64,000 nucleotides of DNA from Clostridium cuniculi (GCF_004353185.1 NZ_SMUS01000016.1:23433-87432), one strand, 5' to 3'; positions 17,499 to 26,045 are shown, counted from the first letter of the stretch. Made by a program: numbers and translations. The notes: generated by a model from the sequence alone, not told the origin.

Positions 17499-17704
17499 AA
17501 AATATCCCTCCTCTACATTCGCTAAATTTTACACTTATTTTATTATTATCTACAATAATGTTTATAATTATTAACTTATATATCAACATTTTTTTAACAA
17601 GTTATCCACAGGCACCTGTGGATTATGTGCGTAACCTCTAGTTTTTGTTAATTTTATAAATATATTTCATATTTAAATTTTATTTCTTGTTGATTTTATC
17701 CACA
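17371..17704. promoter_or_regulatory. Cluster of DnaA boxes
   Basis: Perfect TTATCCACA or its complement occurs at 17371-17379, 17431-17439, 17602-17610 and 17696-17704. A one-mismatch inverted copy at 17617-17625 makes a close inverted pair around GGCACC. No dnaA or dnaN gene is near, so this looks like a DnaA-titrating or regulatory cluster rather than oriC. Confidence 0.6.
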
Positions 17705-17760
17705 ACCTATATATAGTATTAATAAAATGTCCTAAATCTAAACATCAAATAAAAAAATAA

Positions 17761-17800
17761 ACCATAATATAATAATAAAATTTTATTATTATATTATGGT
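17761..17800 (-). terminator. Long perfect hairpin after rluF
   Basis: A 40-base perfect palindrome (ACCATAATATAATAATAAAA and its complement), followed by a T7 stretch on the minus strand, about 55 bases after the rluF stop. Confidence 0.8.
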
Positions 17801-17854
17801 TAAAATTTATCTAAGCTAAATTCTCTTGAATTGATTTTAAAGTAATTTTAAATA

Positions 17855-18637
17855 TTATTCTTCATCAACTTCCTTTGTTTTTCCTGATGTTGATATTAAG
17901 CTATTTAATCCTTTTAACTCTTTATAAGTTAAATCTCTCCATTCACCAATTCTTAACTCACCTAAGTTTATATTCATTATTCTAATTCTTTTTAATTTTA
18001 CAACTTCATATCCTAAAGCTTCACACATTCTTCTTATTTGTCTATTTAATCCTTGAGTTAATATTATTCTAAATGTATTATTGCCTTCTTTTTTAACATA
18101 ACACTTTTTAGTAACTTGCCCTAAAATCCTAATTCCATTACTCATTCTTTTCACAAACTCTTCATTAATAGGCTTATTAACAGTTACTATATATTCCTTT
18201 TCATGATTATTTCCTGCTCTTAATATTTTATTAACTATATCTCCATCATTAGTCATTAATATTAATCCTTGAGAGTCCTTATCTAATCTACCTATTGGAA
18301 ATATTCTTTTTCTATGATTTACAAAATCAACTATATTACCTTTAACCTTATGCTCTGTTGTACAAGTAATTCCTACTGGTTTATTTAAAACTATATAAAC
18401 TAAATCCTCATCTTTAGATATTAGTTTACCATTTACCTTAACTTTTTGACCTTTTGATACTTTTGTTCCCATTGTAGCTTTAACACCATCAATAGTAACT
18501 ACTCCACTTTCTATTAACTTATCTGCTTCTCTTCTTGAACAAAAGCCTGATTCACTTATATATTTGTTTAATCTAACCGTATCTCCTCTATCATTATGAA
18601 CAATTACATTTTTCTTTTTTATAGACCTTTGTTGCAT
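17855..18637 (-). CDS. rluF: 23S rRNA pseudouridine synthase, RluF-like
   Basis: A 260-aa protein with an N-terminal S4 RNA-binding domain ([20 protein letters not shown]) and a RsuA/RluB-type catalytic domain with the aspartate in the segment [10 protein letters not shown]. The C-terminal motif [17 protein letters not shown] is typical of RluF (pseudouridine 2604). It modifies rRNA during ribosome assembly. It stands alone, with a long terminator hairpin after it. Confidence 0.9.
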   Translation of the reverse strand: MQQRSIKKKNVIVHNDRGDTVRLNKYISESGFCSRREADKLIESGVVTIDGVKATMGTKVSKGQKVKVNGKLISKDEDLVYIVLNKPVGITCTTEHKVKGNIVDFVNHRKRIFPIGRLDKDSQGLILMTNDGDIVNKILRAGNNHEKEYIVTVNKPINEEFVKRMSNGIRILGQVTKKCYVKKEGNNTFRIILTQGLNRQIRRMCEALGYEVVKLKRIRIMNINLGELRIGEWRDLTYKELKGLNSLISTSGKTKEVDEE

Positions 18638-18705
18638 ATTTACCTTCCTTTGTTTTTCTTAATTTTAAATTAGAAATTAAACTTTTAACTTTTTTAAAAT
18701 TTTAC

Positions 18706-19698
18706 CTAATTTAACTTATGTTCAGATCCAGCATTATTTAATCTTACCTTTAAATCTTTTTTATAAACAAAATCCGCTGTTTCTTCTAAACTATTATGTT
18801 TTAAAGCTTTCCCAGTAATTGTTATAACTATTCCTGAATCCTTTACCATTTCATTTTCATTAGCATATTCTATTATTTTACATAGAGCTTTATCAATATT
18901 ATTATCTAACACACTAGTTTCAGCAATTAATGTCTTCCCTTTTTCAGTAGATGAGCTAACATCTAAAACTCTATTAAATCCGTTTATTTCTAATCTAATT
19001 GGCGAAGTAGTTTCTACCACTACTGTACTGACAACATTATTATATTTATATATTATAGATAAAACAAAAATTAATGCAAAAATAGATATAATAGATACGT
19101 ATAATTTATAATCCTTTAAACTCTTTTTTTCTATAGCTTTTATTTCTTCTCCCCTAAAACAAGTCTCTTTCAATTTAAGCTTCTTAAATTCACCTATAGA
19201 TGTCATAACAATAGCATTTTTTTTATTGCTCTCTAAAACTATTCCATCATGCCCCATTTTTTCTTCATATTCTATTATATCTTTTCCTAAATCCTCTTCA
19301 GTATTTTCAACTATTTGAATATAATCTTGTAAATTTTTATAATTTGGGTTTCCTAATATTAATGTATATGCAATTATATAATCCCTATATTTATTAATAT
19401 ATTTTGAATCTACTCTAGCTGCAATACGTATTGCATCTACCGGAATATCTTCTTCTTTTATAAATCTATCATACAATTCAACGTTATTAGTTATAAACAT
19501 TGCTATATTTAGTAACTCATTTCTTATTGAATAACTTACATTATCTTTAATTAAATCTCTCACTAAAACTTTATATTTTAATAGCTCTGAAGTAAGATTT
19601 ATTACCTGTTGATTTCTAAACTCTATTACTTCATCACTAATTAATATCAATGGTTTTATTGAAGAAAATCTGTATTTATTTTTATGAAACTTGTCCAT
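18706..19698 (-). CDS. SigI C-terminal-like / RsgI anti-sigma fusion, membrane-anchored
   Basis: A 330-aa protein. Residues about 15-130 resemble the C-terminal (region 4-like) domain of sigma-I, with ARVDSKYINKYRDYIIAYTL matching its helix-turn-helix. Residues about 147-186 look like the RsgI N-terminal anti-sigma domain (GHDGIVLESNKKNAIVMTS). One membrane helix follows at 199-217, with an external domain of about 110 residues. Normally SigI and RsgI are separate proteins; the sigma-2 domain needed for -10 recognition is missing here. The ATG at 19698 is chosen for its GGAGG; it lies next to the sortase stop codon, so the two are one operon. Family assignment is by eye. Confidence 0.6.
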   Translation of the reverse strand: MDKFHKNKYRFSSIKPLILISDEVIEFRNQQVINLTSELLKYKVLVRDLIKDNVSYSIRNELLNIAMFITNNVELYDRFIKEEDIPVDAIRIAARVDSKYINKYRDYIIAYTLILGNPNYKNLQDYIQIVENTEEDLGKDIIEYEEKMGHDGIVLESNKKNAIVMTSIGEFKKLKLKETCFRGEEIKAIEKKSLKDYKLYVSIISIFALIFVLSIIYKYNNVVSTVVVETTSPIRLEINGFNRVLDVSSSTEKGKTLIAETSVLDNNIDKALCKIIEYANENEMVKDSGIVITITGKALKHNSLEETADFVYKKDLKVRLNNAGSEHKLN

Positions 19699-19713
19699 TT
19701 TTGCCTCCAACAA

Positions 19714-20304
19714 TTACAAATCTTCTCTTCCTATTAGTTTTCCTGTTACTATTACTCTTCGTTTAGATCCTATAGTACATGTTATTAAAGTCATTTTCTC
19801 ATAATCAGCATCATCCAAAACTTCAACCTGATCAGGATCAACTATAAAACTACTATCTACTTCATAAGTATATCTTCCATCTTTAGTTGTAACAATAACT
19901 TCATCTCCAACCTTAACTTTATATAAATTTATAAATGCATCTGTAAAATCTGAAACTCTATGTCCTGCTACCGCGAAATTTCCTACCTCTCCTGGCATTG
20001 CTGAATCTGGAAATCTTCCTAGAAAATATTTAATTACATCTTCTGTAATTCCATCAACAACTGGTTGTTTCAATTTAATTGATGGTATTTCCATTATAGC
20101 TACTGGTGTATATCCGTTTATTGGTTCTAAACTTACTGGCTCACTACTTTCTTCATTCTTAACCTCTACTAGCTGACTTTCAAAAGCTTCTAATAATTCA
20201 TTTTGTTTGTGCGATGTTACTATTTTTTTATAAGCAACATTTACTATTATCCCAACACCTATAAGTATTAATACAATTCCAAATACTCTTCTAAACTTTC
20301 CCAC
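19714..20304 (-). CDS. srtD: Class D sortase
   Basis: A 196-aa membrane-anchored transpeptidase with an N-terminal helix (VFGIVLILIGVGIIVNVAY) and a sortase beta-barrel: catalytic His in AVAGHRVS, Cys in LITCTIG and Arg in KRRVIVTG. The lack of extra loops and the TLITC form fit class D of clostridia, which anchor LPXTA/LPQTG-like proteins to peptidoglycan. It is first in a pair with the SigI-C/RsgI-like gene. No substrate with a sorting motif is seen in the window. Confidence 0.9.
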   Translation of the reverse strand: MGKFRRVFGIVLILIGVGIIVNVAYKKIVTSHKQNELLEAFESQLVEVKNEESSEPVSLEPINGYTPVAIMEIPSIKLKQPVVDGITEDVIKYFLGRFPDSAMPGEVGNFAVAGHRVSDFTDAFINLYKVKVGDEVIVTTKDGRYTYEVDSSFIVDPDQVEVLDDADYEKMTLITCTIGSKRRVIVTGKLIGREDL

Positions 20305-20430
20305 TCATTTCACCCCTAAAAAATAATATTTTTCTATTTTTGTACATATATAATTTTTTCTACATATATTATAACATAAAGCATAAAAAAAACATTAATA
20401 CATTTTAATGTAAGTTATATGGGGGAGTTT

Positions 20431-20619
20431 ATGAAATATAATAAAGATAATGTGATTTACATCGATTTCATATTCAAAAGAAAAAGAATTAATTCTAAAA
20501 TCATTTTATTTTTTTATAAGCTTTACTCAAAGCTAATTACAATATTACCAAGTAAAATAAAATTATCTAGAAATAAAAAAACATCTTTATATAATAATCG
20601 CAAAACTTCCAACTATTAA
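20431..20619 (+). CDS. Small basic hypothetical protein (62 aa)
   Basis: A short frame with an excellent ribosome site (GGGGGAG, three bases before ATG AAA); a second ATG four codons upstream lies inside that site and is unlikely. The protein is Lys/Arg-rich, starts KYNKDNVIYIDFIFKRKR and has one moderately hydrophobic stretch (IILFFYKLYSKLITIL). It is divergent from sortase D and precedes ispF. No family recognised. Confidence 0.6.
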   Translation: MKYNKDNVIYIDFIFKRKRINSKIILFFYKLYSKLITILPSKIKLSRNKKTSLYNNRKTSNY

Positions 20620-20698
20620 TTATAAATATCCCATTTTTATTATATTCATATTTCATCTTGTGATAAAATATATTTAAAAAAATTAACGAGGTGATTTA

Positions 20699-21169
20699 AT
20701 GAGAATAGGAATGGGATATGACGTACATAAATTAGTTGAAGAAAGAGATTTAATTCTAGGAGGAGTTAAAATTCCTTATGAACTTGGTTTATTAGGTCAT
20801 TCAGATGCAGATGTATTATTACATGCAATAATGGATGCTTTACTTGGAGCTTCTGCCTTAGGAGATATCGGCAAACACTTTCCGGATACAGACCCTAAAT
20901 ATAAAGGAATCTCTAGTATTGAATTATTAAAACATGTAGGTAACCTTTTAAGTACACATAATTATAAAATTGGAAATATAGATGCAACAATAATTGCTCA
21001 AAAACCTAAAATGGCTCCACATATACCTACAATGAGAGAAAATATTGCCTCTGCTCTAAATATATCATTAGACCAAATAAATGTTAAAGCAACTACAGAG
21101 GAAGGACTTGGCTTTACTGGAGAAGGACTTGGAATTTCTTCTCAAGCTATTTGTTTACTTTTTAATTAA
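20699..21169 (+). CDS. ispF: 2-C-methyl-D-erythritol 2,4-cyclodiphosphate synthase
   Basis: A 156-aa MEP-pathway enzyme, full length. Metal-binding residues appear in GMGYDVHKL and [11 protein letters not shown], followed by [12 protein letters not shown], and the C-terminal signature [16 protein letters not shown]. It converts CDP-ME 2-phosphate to the cyclodiphosphate in isoprenoid synthesis. The start follows GAGGTGATTTA. It stands alone between divergent and convergent genes and ends in a shared terminator. Confidence 0.97.
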   Translation: MRIGMGYDVHKLVEERDLILGGVKIPYELGLLGHSDADVLLHAIMDALLGASALGDIGKHFPDTDPKYKGISSIELLKHVGNLLSTHNYKIGNIDATIIAQKPKMAPHIPTMRENIASALNISLDQINVKATTEEGLGFTGEGLGISSQAICLLFN

Positions 21170-21206
21170 GAAATCAACCTTTTAATAAATCTTTTCTAAT
21201 TAAAAA

Positions 21207-21239
21207 AAGTTAAGAGTTGCTAATTGCAACTCTTAACTT
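21207..21239. terminator. Bidirectional terminator between ispF and metT
   Basis: A 14-bp perfect stem AAGTTAAGAGTTGC/GCAACTCTTAACTT with a 5-base loop, between convergent genes and with an A/T tract on the ispF-distal side. Confidence 0.8.
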
Positions 21240-22553
21240 CTAAACTACTTTGTTTTCTTTAACTACAACATTTTTATTCTTTTTTCTATGATACCAAACT
21301 ATAGCGATAATAGCTGAAATCCCCATTAAATATGGATAGAATAAATATTTCATTATTGCAAAAGGCGAAAGAGCTGCTAATCCTGCTGCAGATATAAGTT
21401 GTGCTCCATATGGTATAATTCCTTGGAATACACATGAGAACATATCCATAATACCTGCAACTCTCTTAGGTTCAAGTCCAACTTCATCTGATATATCTTT
21501 AGCTATAGGACCTACTGTAACTATTGCAACTGTATTGTTAGCTGTGCAAACATCTACTAAACTTACTAAAGCAGCAATTCCAAGCTCTGCTCCCATTTTA
21601 CTCTTAAATCCTCTCAATCCCTTATTTATTATAAAATCAATTCCACCATTATATTTTATTATTTCTATAGTTCCTGCAATTAAAATTGATATTATTATAA
21701 GTTCACTCATTCCAGCAATACCATCTGCTATTGCTCCAAAGAAACCTAATAGATCAAAACTTCCTCCTATAAATCCTATAATTCCTGCTATTACTATTCC
21801 ACCTAATAAAACCACAATAACATTTAAACCAACTAATGCTCCAACTATAACTGCTATATAAGGAACTATCTTAATTAAACTATAATCTAATGCTTCAACA
21901 GTAGTTACTGCTCCACCTTTTGCTATTAATACAAATATAAATGCTGTGATAATAGCTGCTGGTAATACTATCTTAAAGTTCATTTTAAACTTGTCCTTCA
22001 TTTCACAACCTTGAGTTCTAGTTGCTGCAATAGTTGTATCTGAAATCATAGATAAGTTGTCACCAAACATTGATCCACAAACTACTGCTGCTACAGCAAT
22101 AGCTGTAAGTATTCCTGTTTTTTCCGCAACTCCAACTGCAATTGGTACTAACGCAACTATTGTTCCCATTGATGTTCCAACTGATAATGATATAAAACAA
22201 GCAATTACAAATATTCCTGCAATCATTATATTACTTGGAAGTATAGATAATCCTAAATTTACAGTTGAATCAACTGCTCCCATAGATTTTGCAACTTGTG
22301 CAAAAGCTCCTGCTAGTATAAATATTAATACCATCAAAATAATATTAGTATTTCCTGCTCCCTTACAGAATATCTCCACTTTATCTTCAAATTTCACTTT
22401 TCTATTCATTACTAGCGCCACTAATGCTGCTGCTAAAAACGGAACTATTATCGAAACTGTATAAAAATCTTTAGCTAATAAAGCTGATGATATATAAACA
22501 ATTATAAATACAAGTAACGGTAATAATGCCCATCCATTCCCTCTCTTGTTCAT
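21240..22553 (-). CDS. metT: NhaC-family transporter, predicted methionine transporter
   Basis: A 437-aa protein with about 11-12 membrane helices and NhaC-superfamily signatures (SVGTSMGTIVALVPI, CGSMFGDNLSMISDTTIAA, DVCTANNTVAIV). Members placed behind SAM riboswitches in clostridia are the predicted methionine transporter MetT. Here a SAM-I riboswitch with its own terminator lies directly upstream, so expression should rise when SAM is low. The link to methionine rests on regulation and on the published comparative-genomics assignment, not on a substrate motif. Confidence 0.88.
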   Translation of the reverse strand: MNKRGNGWALLPLLVFIIVYISSALLAKDFYTVSIIVPFLAAALVALVMNRKVKFEDKVEIFCKGAGNTNIILMVLIFILAGAFAQVAKSMGAVDSTVNLGLSILPSNIMIAGIFVIACFISLSVGTSMGTIVALVPIAVGVAEKTGILTAIAVAAVVCGSMFGDNLSMISDTTIAATRTQGCEMKDKFKMNFKIVLPAAIITAFIFVLIAKGGAVTTVEALDYSLIKIVPYIAVIVGALVGLNVIVVLLGGIVIAGIIGFIGGSFDLLGFFGAIADGIAGMSELIIISILIAGTIEIIKYNGGIDFIINKGLRGFKSKMGAELGIAALVSLVDVCTANNTVAIVTVGPIAKDISDEVGLEPKRVAGIMDMFSCVFQGIIPYGAQLISAAGLAALSPFAIMKYLFYPYLMGISAIIAIVWYHRKKNKNVVVKENKVV

Positions 22554-22590
22554 TATTAATTCCTCCTACATTAATTTTTTAACAAAAAAA

Positions 22591-22611
22591 GCTTCTGAGA
22601 AACTCAGAAGC
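22591..22611 (-). terminator. SAM riboswitch terminator (metT)
   Basis: GCTTCTGAG/CTCAGAAGC stem with a short loop, followed by a T7 run on the minus strand, between the aptamer and metT. Confidence 0.88.
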
Positions 22612-22641
22612 GTAACTATCAAAACTACATATATTTCTCTC

Positions 22642-22799
22642 ATCTATCAGGATTTAGCACCACGTTCTACTAGTGACAAGTTACAGATCACAAGTGACAA
22701 GTTAAAATTTAACAACTTGTCACTTATCACTTGTCCCTTGTCATCTACGACAGGTTGCCGGGTTTCATAGGGCCAGTCCCTCCACCGCTCTTGATAAGT
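22642..22799 (-). promoter_or_regulatory. SAM-I riboswitch with expanded P3, upstream of metT
   Basis: The minus strand carries the S-box core: CTTATCAAGAG, GGTGGAGGGACTGGCCC, AAACCCGGCAACC and GGTGCTAAATCCTG. P3 is normally short; here about 90 bases of GTGACAAGT-type inverted repeats separate GGCAACC from GGTGCTAAA, forming a long extra hairpin. Core residues are kept, so ligand binding should survive. Confidence 0.93.
22673..22743. mobile_element. Repeat element A (GTGACAAGT family) inside SAM-I P3
   Basis: An imperfect palindrome of about 71 bp: GTGACAAGT at 22673 and 22694, ACTTGTCAC at 22715, followed by diverged CACTTATCACTTGTCCCTTG. The arms meet at TTAAAATTTAA. It is non-coding and shorter than copies B and D. 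Confidence 0.75.
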
Positions 22800-22820
22800 T
22801 ATTTTCAATTTTCATTAATA

Positions 22821-22849
22821 AGATTAACAAATTAATAAATTAATGTCAA
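22821..22849 (-). promoter_or_regulatory. Promoter of metT
   Basis: TTGACA, a 17-base spacer and TAATCT on the minus strand, ending about 20 bases before the SAM aptamer. Confidence 0.7.
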
Positions 22850-22940
22850 TAAAAAAATTTTTCCTATAATATTTTATTGTAATTATTGTAAAATTTTCTA
22901 ATTTATTAAATTTAACTTTTTTAAATCTATTTACATAAAA

Positions 22941-22968
22941 AAAGGAAGTAACTACATTACTTCCCTTT
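22941..22968 (-). terminator. Terminator after the tRNA pair
   Basis: GGAAGTAA/TTACTTCC stem with a 5-base loop, preceded by AAAA and followed by TTTT, just downstream of tRNA-Lys on the minus strand. Confidence 0.75.
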
Positions 22969-22971
22969 TAA

Positions 22972-23047
22972 TGGTGCGCCATCACGGGTTCGAACCGGGG
23001 ACACCCTGATTAAGAGTCAGGTGCTCTACCAACTGAGCTAATAGCGC
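22972..23047 (-). tRNA. tRNA-Lys (CTT)
   Basis: A 76-base cloverleaf on the minus strand with acceptor GCGCTAT, D-arm AGCTCAGTTGGTAGAGC, anticodon loop CTCTTAA (anticodon CTT), T-arm GGTTCGAACC and encoded CCA. It is paired with the following tRNA-Gly gene. Confidence 0.95.
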
Positions 23048-23056
23048 ATAAAAAAA

Positions 23057-23130
23057 TGGAGCGGGTAGTGGGAATCGAACCCACCTTTCCAGCTTGGAAG
23101 GCTGGAGTATTACCGATATACGATACCCGC
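23057..23130 (-). tRNA. tRNA-Gly (TCC)
   Basis: A 74-base cloverleaf, acceptor GCGGGTA, anticodon loop CTTCCAA (anticodon TCC), T-arm GGTTCGATTCC and encoded CCA. It lies nine bases upstream of tRNA-Lys. An identical copy is at 25484-25557. Confidence 0.95.
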
Positions 23131-23183
23131 ATGTTCTTGACAGTAATAATTATAATAAATACTAATTACACTGTCAAGTTTTT

Positions 23184-23858
23184 TTATATTACTTCAGTAA
23201 GATTTTTTTGCAATATATTTCTAAATTTTTCTCCCGCTTGTTTATTACTAGTAGCATTTTTACACAAGTCTAACCATGCTATTATATCTTCCTTATTTTC
23301 TTTTCTAAATGCTTCTTCACTATTTGACATATAACTTGAATCCAGAACAAACTTTCCTAATTCCTCAGGTTTTTCAAAAATTTTTAAATATAAAAACTCA
23401 CTACTATCTCCATACCAAGTTCTATTAAAGTCTCTTACAAATTTCTTTAGTTCTAGCATTAATTTATTCTTAGGTAAATCCCAACACTTCTTAATTATAG
23501 TAACTTGATGTCTCATCTTTTCTGCTTCTTCTTTAGTGATTTTTTTACTTCTTTCTCCATCACTTATTACTTGTTCTACAGGCTTTATAGGAATTGCTGA
23601 TACTCTACCATCTCTAGAATTAATCCATATATAAAAAGCTTCTGGTAAAAAAGAGTATTGAATATACCCTATTAAGGCTCTAATATCTGGTACGTAACCC
23701 CAAATATTATTTAATCCACTCTGCCTGCAGAAAATCAATGTGTGAATATAGAGGCTTTTATCTGTGGGCCTCCTATTCATAAGCATATGCCCTCTAATAG
23801 TTTTGTTCTCACTAATTAGCTCCTTCCAATAGTCAAAAGAATTATAATTTTGCCTCAC
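23184..23858 (-). CDS. Conserved-looking hypothetical protein (224 aa)
   Basis: A soluble 224-aa protein with no signal peptide or membrane helix. It is rich in aromatic and charged residues (FDYWKELISENK, GYVPDIRALIGYIQYSFLPE, RTWYGDSSEF). No known catalytic motif is visible and I do not recognise the family. The GTG start follows AGAAGGTG. It stands alone just upstream of the tRNA pair and divergent from an HNH gene. Codon use is like its neighbours, so it looks native. Confidence 0.75.
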   Translation of the reverse strand: MRQNYNSFDYWKELISENKTIRGHMLMNRRPTDKSLYIHTLIFCRQSGLNNIWGYVPDIRALIGYIQYSFLPEAFYIWINSRDGRVSAIPIKPVEQVISDGERSKKITKEEAEKMRHQVTIIKKCWDLPKNKLMLELKKFVRDFNRTWYGDSSEFLYLKIFEKPEELGKFVLDSSYMSNSEEAFRKENKEDIIAWLDLCKNATSNKQAGEKFRNILQKNLTEVI

Positions 23859-24027
23859 ATTATCACCTTCTTCATAATTTTTAATATAATATATTATAAT
23901 ATATTATATATTAATACTAACACTTTACACTAAAGCTAATCAATAGTAATGGTTTAAAGTTATGTAAATTTGATATTTCACACAATTTAGATTATAATAT
24001 AATAAAAGGATTAAAGGGGGCAATCCA

Positions 24028-24429
24028 TTGTACAATTGTGAGATATGTGGCGATAAAGCGGATATTCATCATATAATTCATAGGAGTGAAGGTGGTTTTG
24101 ATATCGAGATAAACTACAAGTATTTATGTGCTTTGCATCATAGAGGTAAAAACGGTCCGCATCAAAATCAATTCGTTGATCTTCAATATAAAATTGATAT
24201 GCAAACTAAATTGTACAGCATTCTGCCAAAAGAATATTATTCTCCAAAAGAAATATCTCAAATTTTAGGTATTCATAATAACTCTTTAAAAAGGTTATTA
24301 AAAAATCTTAAAAGATATAAAGAAGGATATAAAAAAGAGGATATAATCTTTACTTTAATGGGTTGTGTCAGATATACTGTAGATACTTTAGAAGAACTTG
24401 CTTTAGATTTATTAATAGATGCTCTTTAA
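24028..24429 (+). CDS. Small HNH-type protein with helix-turn-helix tail
   Basis: A 133-aa protein. The N-terminal half has a zinc-finger-like HNH layout: CEIC, IHHIIHRSEGG, an Asn in INYKYLC and LHH. The C-terminal half carries a probable helix-turn-helix (SPKEISQILGIHNNSLKRLL). The TTG start follows AAAGGGGG. It could be an HNH nuclease or a DNA-binding protein that kept only the zinc fold. It is isolated, divergent from the 224-aa orphan, and ends at a terminator. Confidence 0.75.
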   Translation: MYNCEICGDKADIHHIIHRSEGGFDIEINYKYLCALHHRGKNGPHQNQFVDLQYKIDMQTKLYSILPKEYYSPKEISQILGIHNNSLKRLLKNLKRYKEGYKKEDIIFTLMGCVRYTVDTLEELALDLLIDAL

Positions 24430-24450
24430 TATTAAAATTCTGAAATTATA

Positions 24451-24483
24451 GTAGTATGTAATAAGTTTTCTTATTTCTACTAC
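24451..24483 (+). terminator. Terminator after the HNH gene
   Basis: Imperfect stem GTAGTATGTAATAAG/TTATTTCTACTAC with a 5-base loop and a T7 tail on the plus strand. Confidence 0.65.
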
Positions 24484-24513
24484 TTTTTTTGAAATAAATT
24501 CATTAATATATTC

Positions 24514-25293
24514 TTAAGATAACAACTTTTTAAATTCCTCTATACTCATTGGATCAACTTCAATTCTTTTTAGTTTATATCTATTACTTTTATAAGATAT
24601 TTTCCCTTTCTGTATAGTTACAGCCGCTTTTATATTAAGTTCATTTGCTATATTTATTACTTTATTACTATACCATCCAAAAGGATAAGCTAAGTAATCT
24701 CCACTTGCACCAATATTATCTCTTAAAAATTCTTGTGCACCCTTTATTTCATTATAAATATTTTCTCTTGATAATAAACTTAATCTTGCATGATCTATAG
24801 TATGATTTTCTATTTCCATACCTGTGCTTTGCATTTCTTTTAACATGTCAGCTGTCATATAATAACCATCACCAACAAAATTTGTTATTACAAAAAATGT
24901 AGCTTTTATATTATTTTCTTTCAAAATTGGAAATGCATTTTCATAATTATCCACATATCCATCATCAAAAGTTATAACTATGGGGTTTTCTGGAATTAAA
25001 TCATTTTCTAAGGCCATTATTGCCTCATCTAATGTTAATGAATTAAAATCATTATCATTTAACCATAACATTTGTTCTTTAAACATATTTATTGGTAAAA
25101 CCATCTTATTTTCAGGATCATTATCATTTATGGAATGATACATAAGTATTGGAATCTTTATATTTTTGTTATTATATTTTTTATTTTCTTTAATAGATAC
25201 TATTTCAAATTTATGACCATTATTTTCACTTATAAAAAATATACATAAAGACATTGTTATTACTAAAATACTTGTTAATAAGAGCCTCTTCAT
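24514..25293 (-). CDS. Membrane-anchored polysaccharide deacetylase
   Basis: A 259-aa NodB-type carbohydrate esterase 4 with an N-terminal membrane anchor (LLLTSILVITMSLCIFFI). Motifs are ITFDDGYVDN (catalytic base and metal Asp), ENHTIDHARL (metal His pair) and YPFGWYS (the usual RxxPxG/Y groove is altered). The HSIND segment near residue 53 (PILMYHSIND) is typical of the PgaB/YheN subgroup. It probably deacetylates peptidoglycan or an exported glycan. It lies downstream of a tRNA-Gly gene and is not in an operon. Confidence 0.9.
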   Translation of the reverse strand: MKRLLLTSILVITMSLCIFFISENNGHKFEIVSIKENKKYNNKNIKIPILMYHSINDNDPENKMVLPINMFKEQMLWLNDNDFNSLTLDEAIMALENDLIPENPIVITFDDGYVDNYENAFPILKENNIKATFFVITNFVGDGYYMTADMLKEMQSTGMEIENHTIDHARLSLLSRENIYNEIKGAQEFLRDNIGASGDYLAYPFGWYSNKVINIANELNIKAAVTIQKGKISYKSNRYKLKRIEVDPMSIEEFKKLLS

Positions 25294-25455
25294 TTTATGC
25301 TAAAACTCCTTTTATATTAAATCATTACTTTTATCACCCTTAATACTTCATAATATTATTTTAACTATTTTAAGTTTTATTATAATAAATTATTTCTCTC
25401 TCTTAACATTACTGAAAAAATTTATCTTATTAGCATAATATTTTAGAAAATAAAA

Positions 25456-25479
25456 AAAGCTGTGAAAAAACACAGCTTT
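25456..25479 (-). terminator. Terminator after the second tRNA-Gly
   Basis: Stem AAAGCTGTG/CACAGCTTT with an A6 loop, followed by a T7 tract on the minus strand. Confidence 0.8.
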
Positions 25480-25483
25480 GATT

Positions 25484-25557
25484 TGGAGCGGGTAGTGGGA
25501 ATCGAACCCACCTTTCCAGCTTGGAAGGCTGGAGTATTACCGATATACGATACCCGC
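25484..25557 (-). tRNA. tRNA-Gly (TCC), second copy
   Basis: Identical over its full 74 bases to the copy at 23057-23130, anticodon TCC, with encoded CCA. It has its own terminator and stands alone. Confidence 0.95.
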
Positions 25558-25651
25558 ATATTTATTTTTTATTAAGTTCCTCTGAACAATTAAGATTATA
25601 TTATTATTAATACAACTTGTCAATATATTTTTTAAAATTTATATAATATTT

Positions 25652-25888
25652 TTATATTCTCATATTAAGTTGTACAAAAGCTTCTCCAGAAGGTTTTCTG
25701 AATTCGTAAGTATTCCCTCTTTCCTTATCCCCTATTATGAATAATCTTCTATCACTTATTATTGTAAATCTATTAAAAAATGCTTCTCTATTATTTCTCC
25801 AATATCTTAATACCCAATGATTAGATCTACTTGAAAAGTATTGAAGCCAATCATAAGAAGAAAATTCTATAGAATTATAATCATACAT
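25652..25888 (-). CDS. Hypothetical protein (78 aa)
   Basis: A short, aromatic-rich and basic soluble protein (YDWLQYFSSRSNHWVLRYWRNNREAFFNRF). The ATG at 25888 is chosen because GGAGTGAG lies eight bases before it. It lies between tRNA-Gly and the thrS leader. No family is recognised; its good ribosome site supports it being real. Confidence 0.6.
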   Translation of the reverse strand: MYDYNSIEFSSYDWLQYFSSRSNHWVLRYWRNNREAFFNRFTIISDRRLFIIGDKERGNTYEFRKPSGEAFVQLNMRI

Positions 25889-25986
25889 AAAACTCACTCC
25901 TTAAACTTTATTTATACAATAAAATACTATGCTACTTTACTTAATAATATGACTTGTTAAGCAAAAATATTTTCCCCTACAATTTA

Positions 25987-26015
25987 TTGACATTACAAAG
26001 CTAGATAATTATAAT
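25987..26015 (+). promoter_or_regulatory. Promoter of thrS
   Basis: Consensus TTGACA, 17-base spacer and TATAAT on the plus strand, about 30 bases before the T-box leader. Confidence 0.88.
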
Positions 26016-26045
26016 TATTGTTAAGTAAAATTCTAAATTATTTTA

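Noticed and set aside
17401..17589. Small minus-strand gene upstream of the DUF3298 gene
   Set aside because: It overlaps the start of that gene in another frame and has a poor start context.
17371..17704. Chromosomal origin (oriC)
   Set aside because: There is a DnaA-box cluster but no dnaA, dnaN, recF or gyrase genes and no clear unwinding element tied to it.
22673..22743. CRISPR-like array of short repeats
   Set aside because: The 9-bp units are inverted and degenerate, have no regular spacers, and lie in a riboswitch loop; no cas genes are present.
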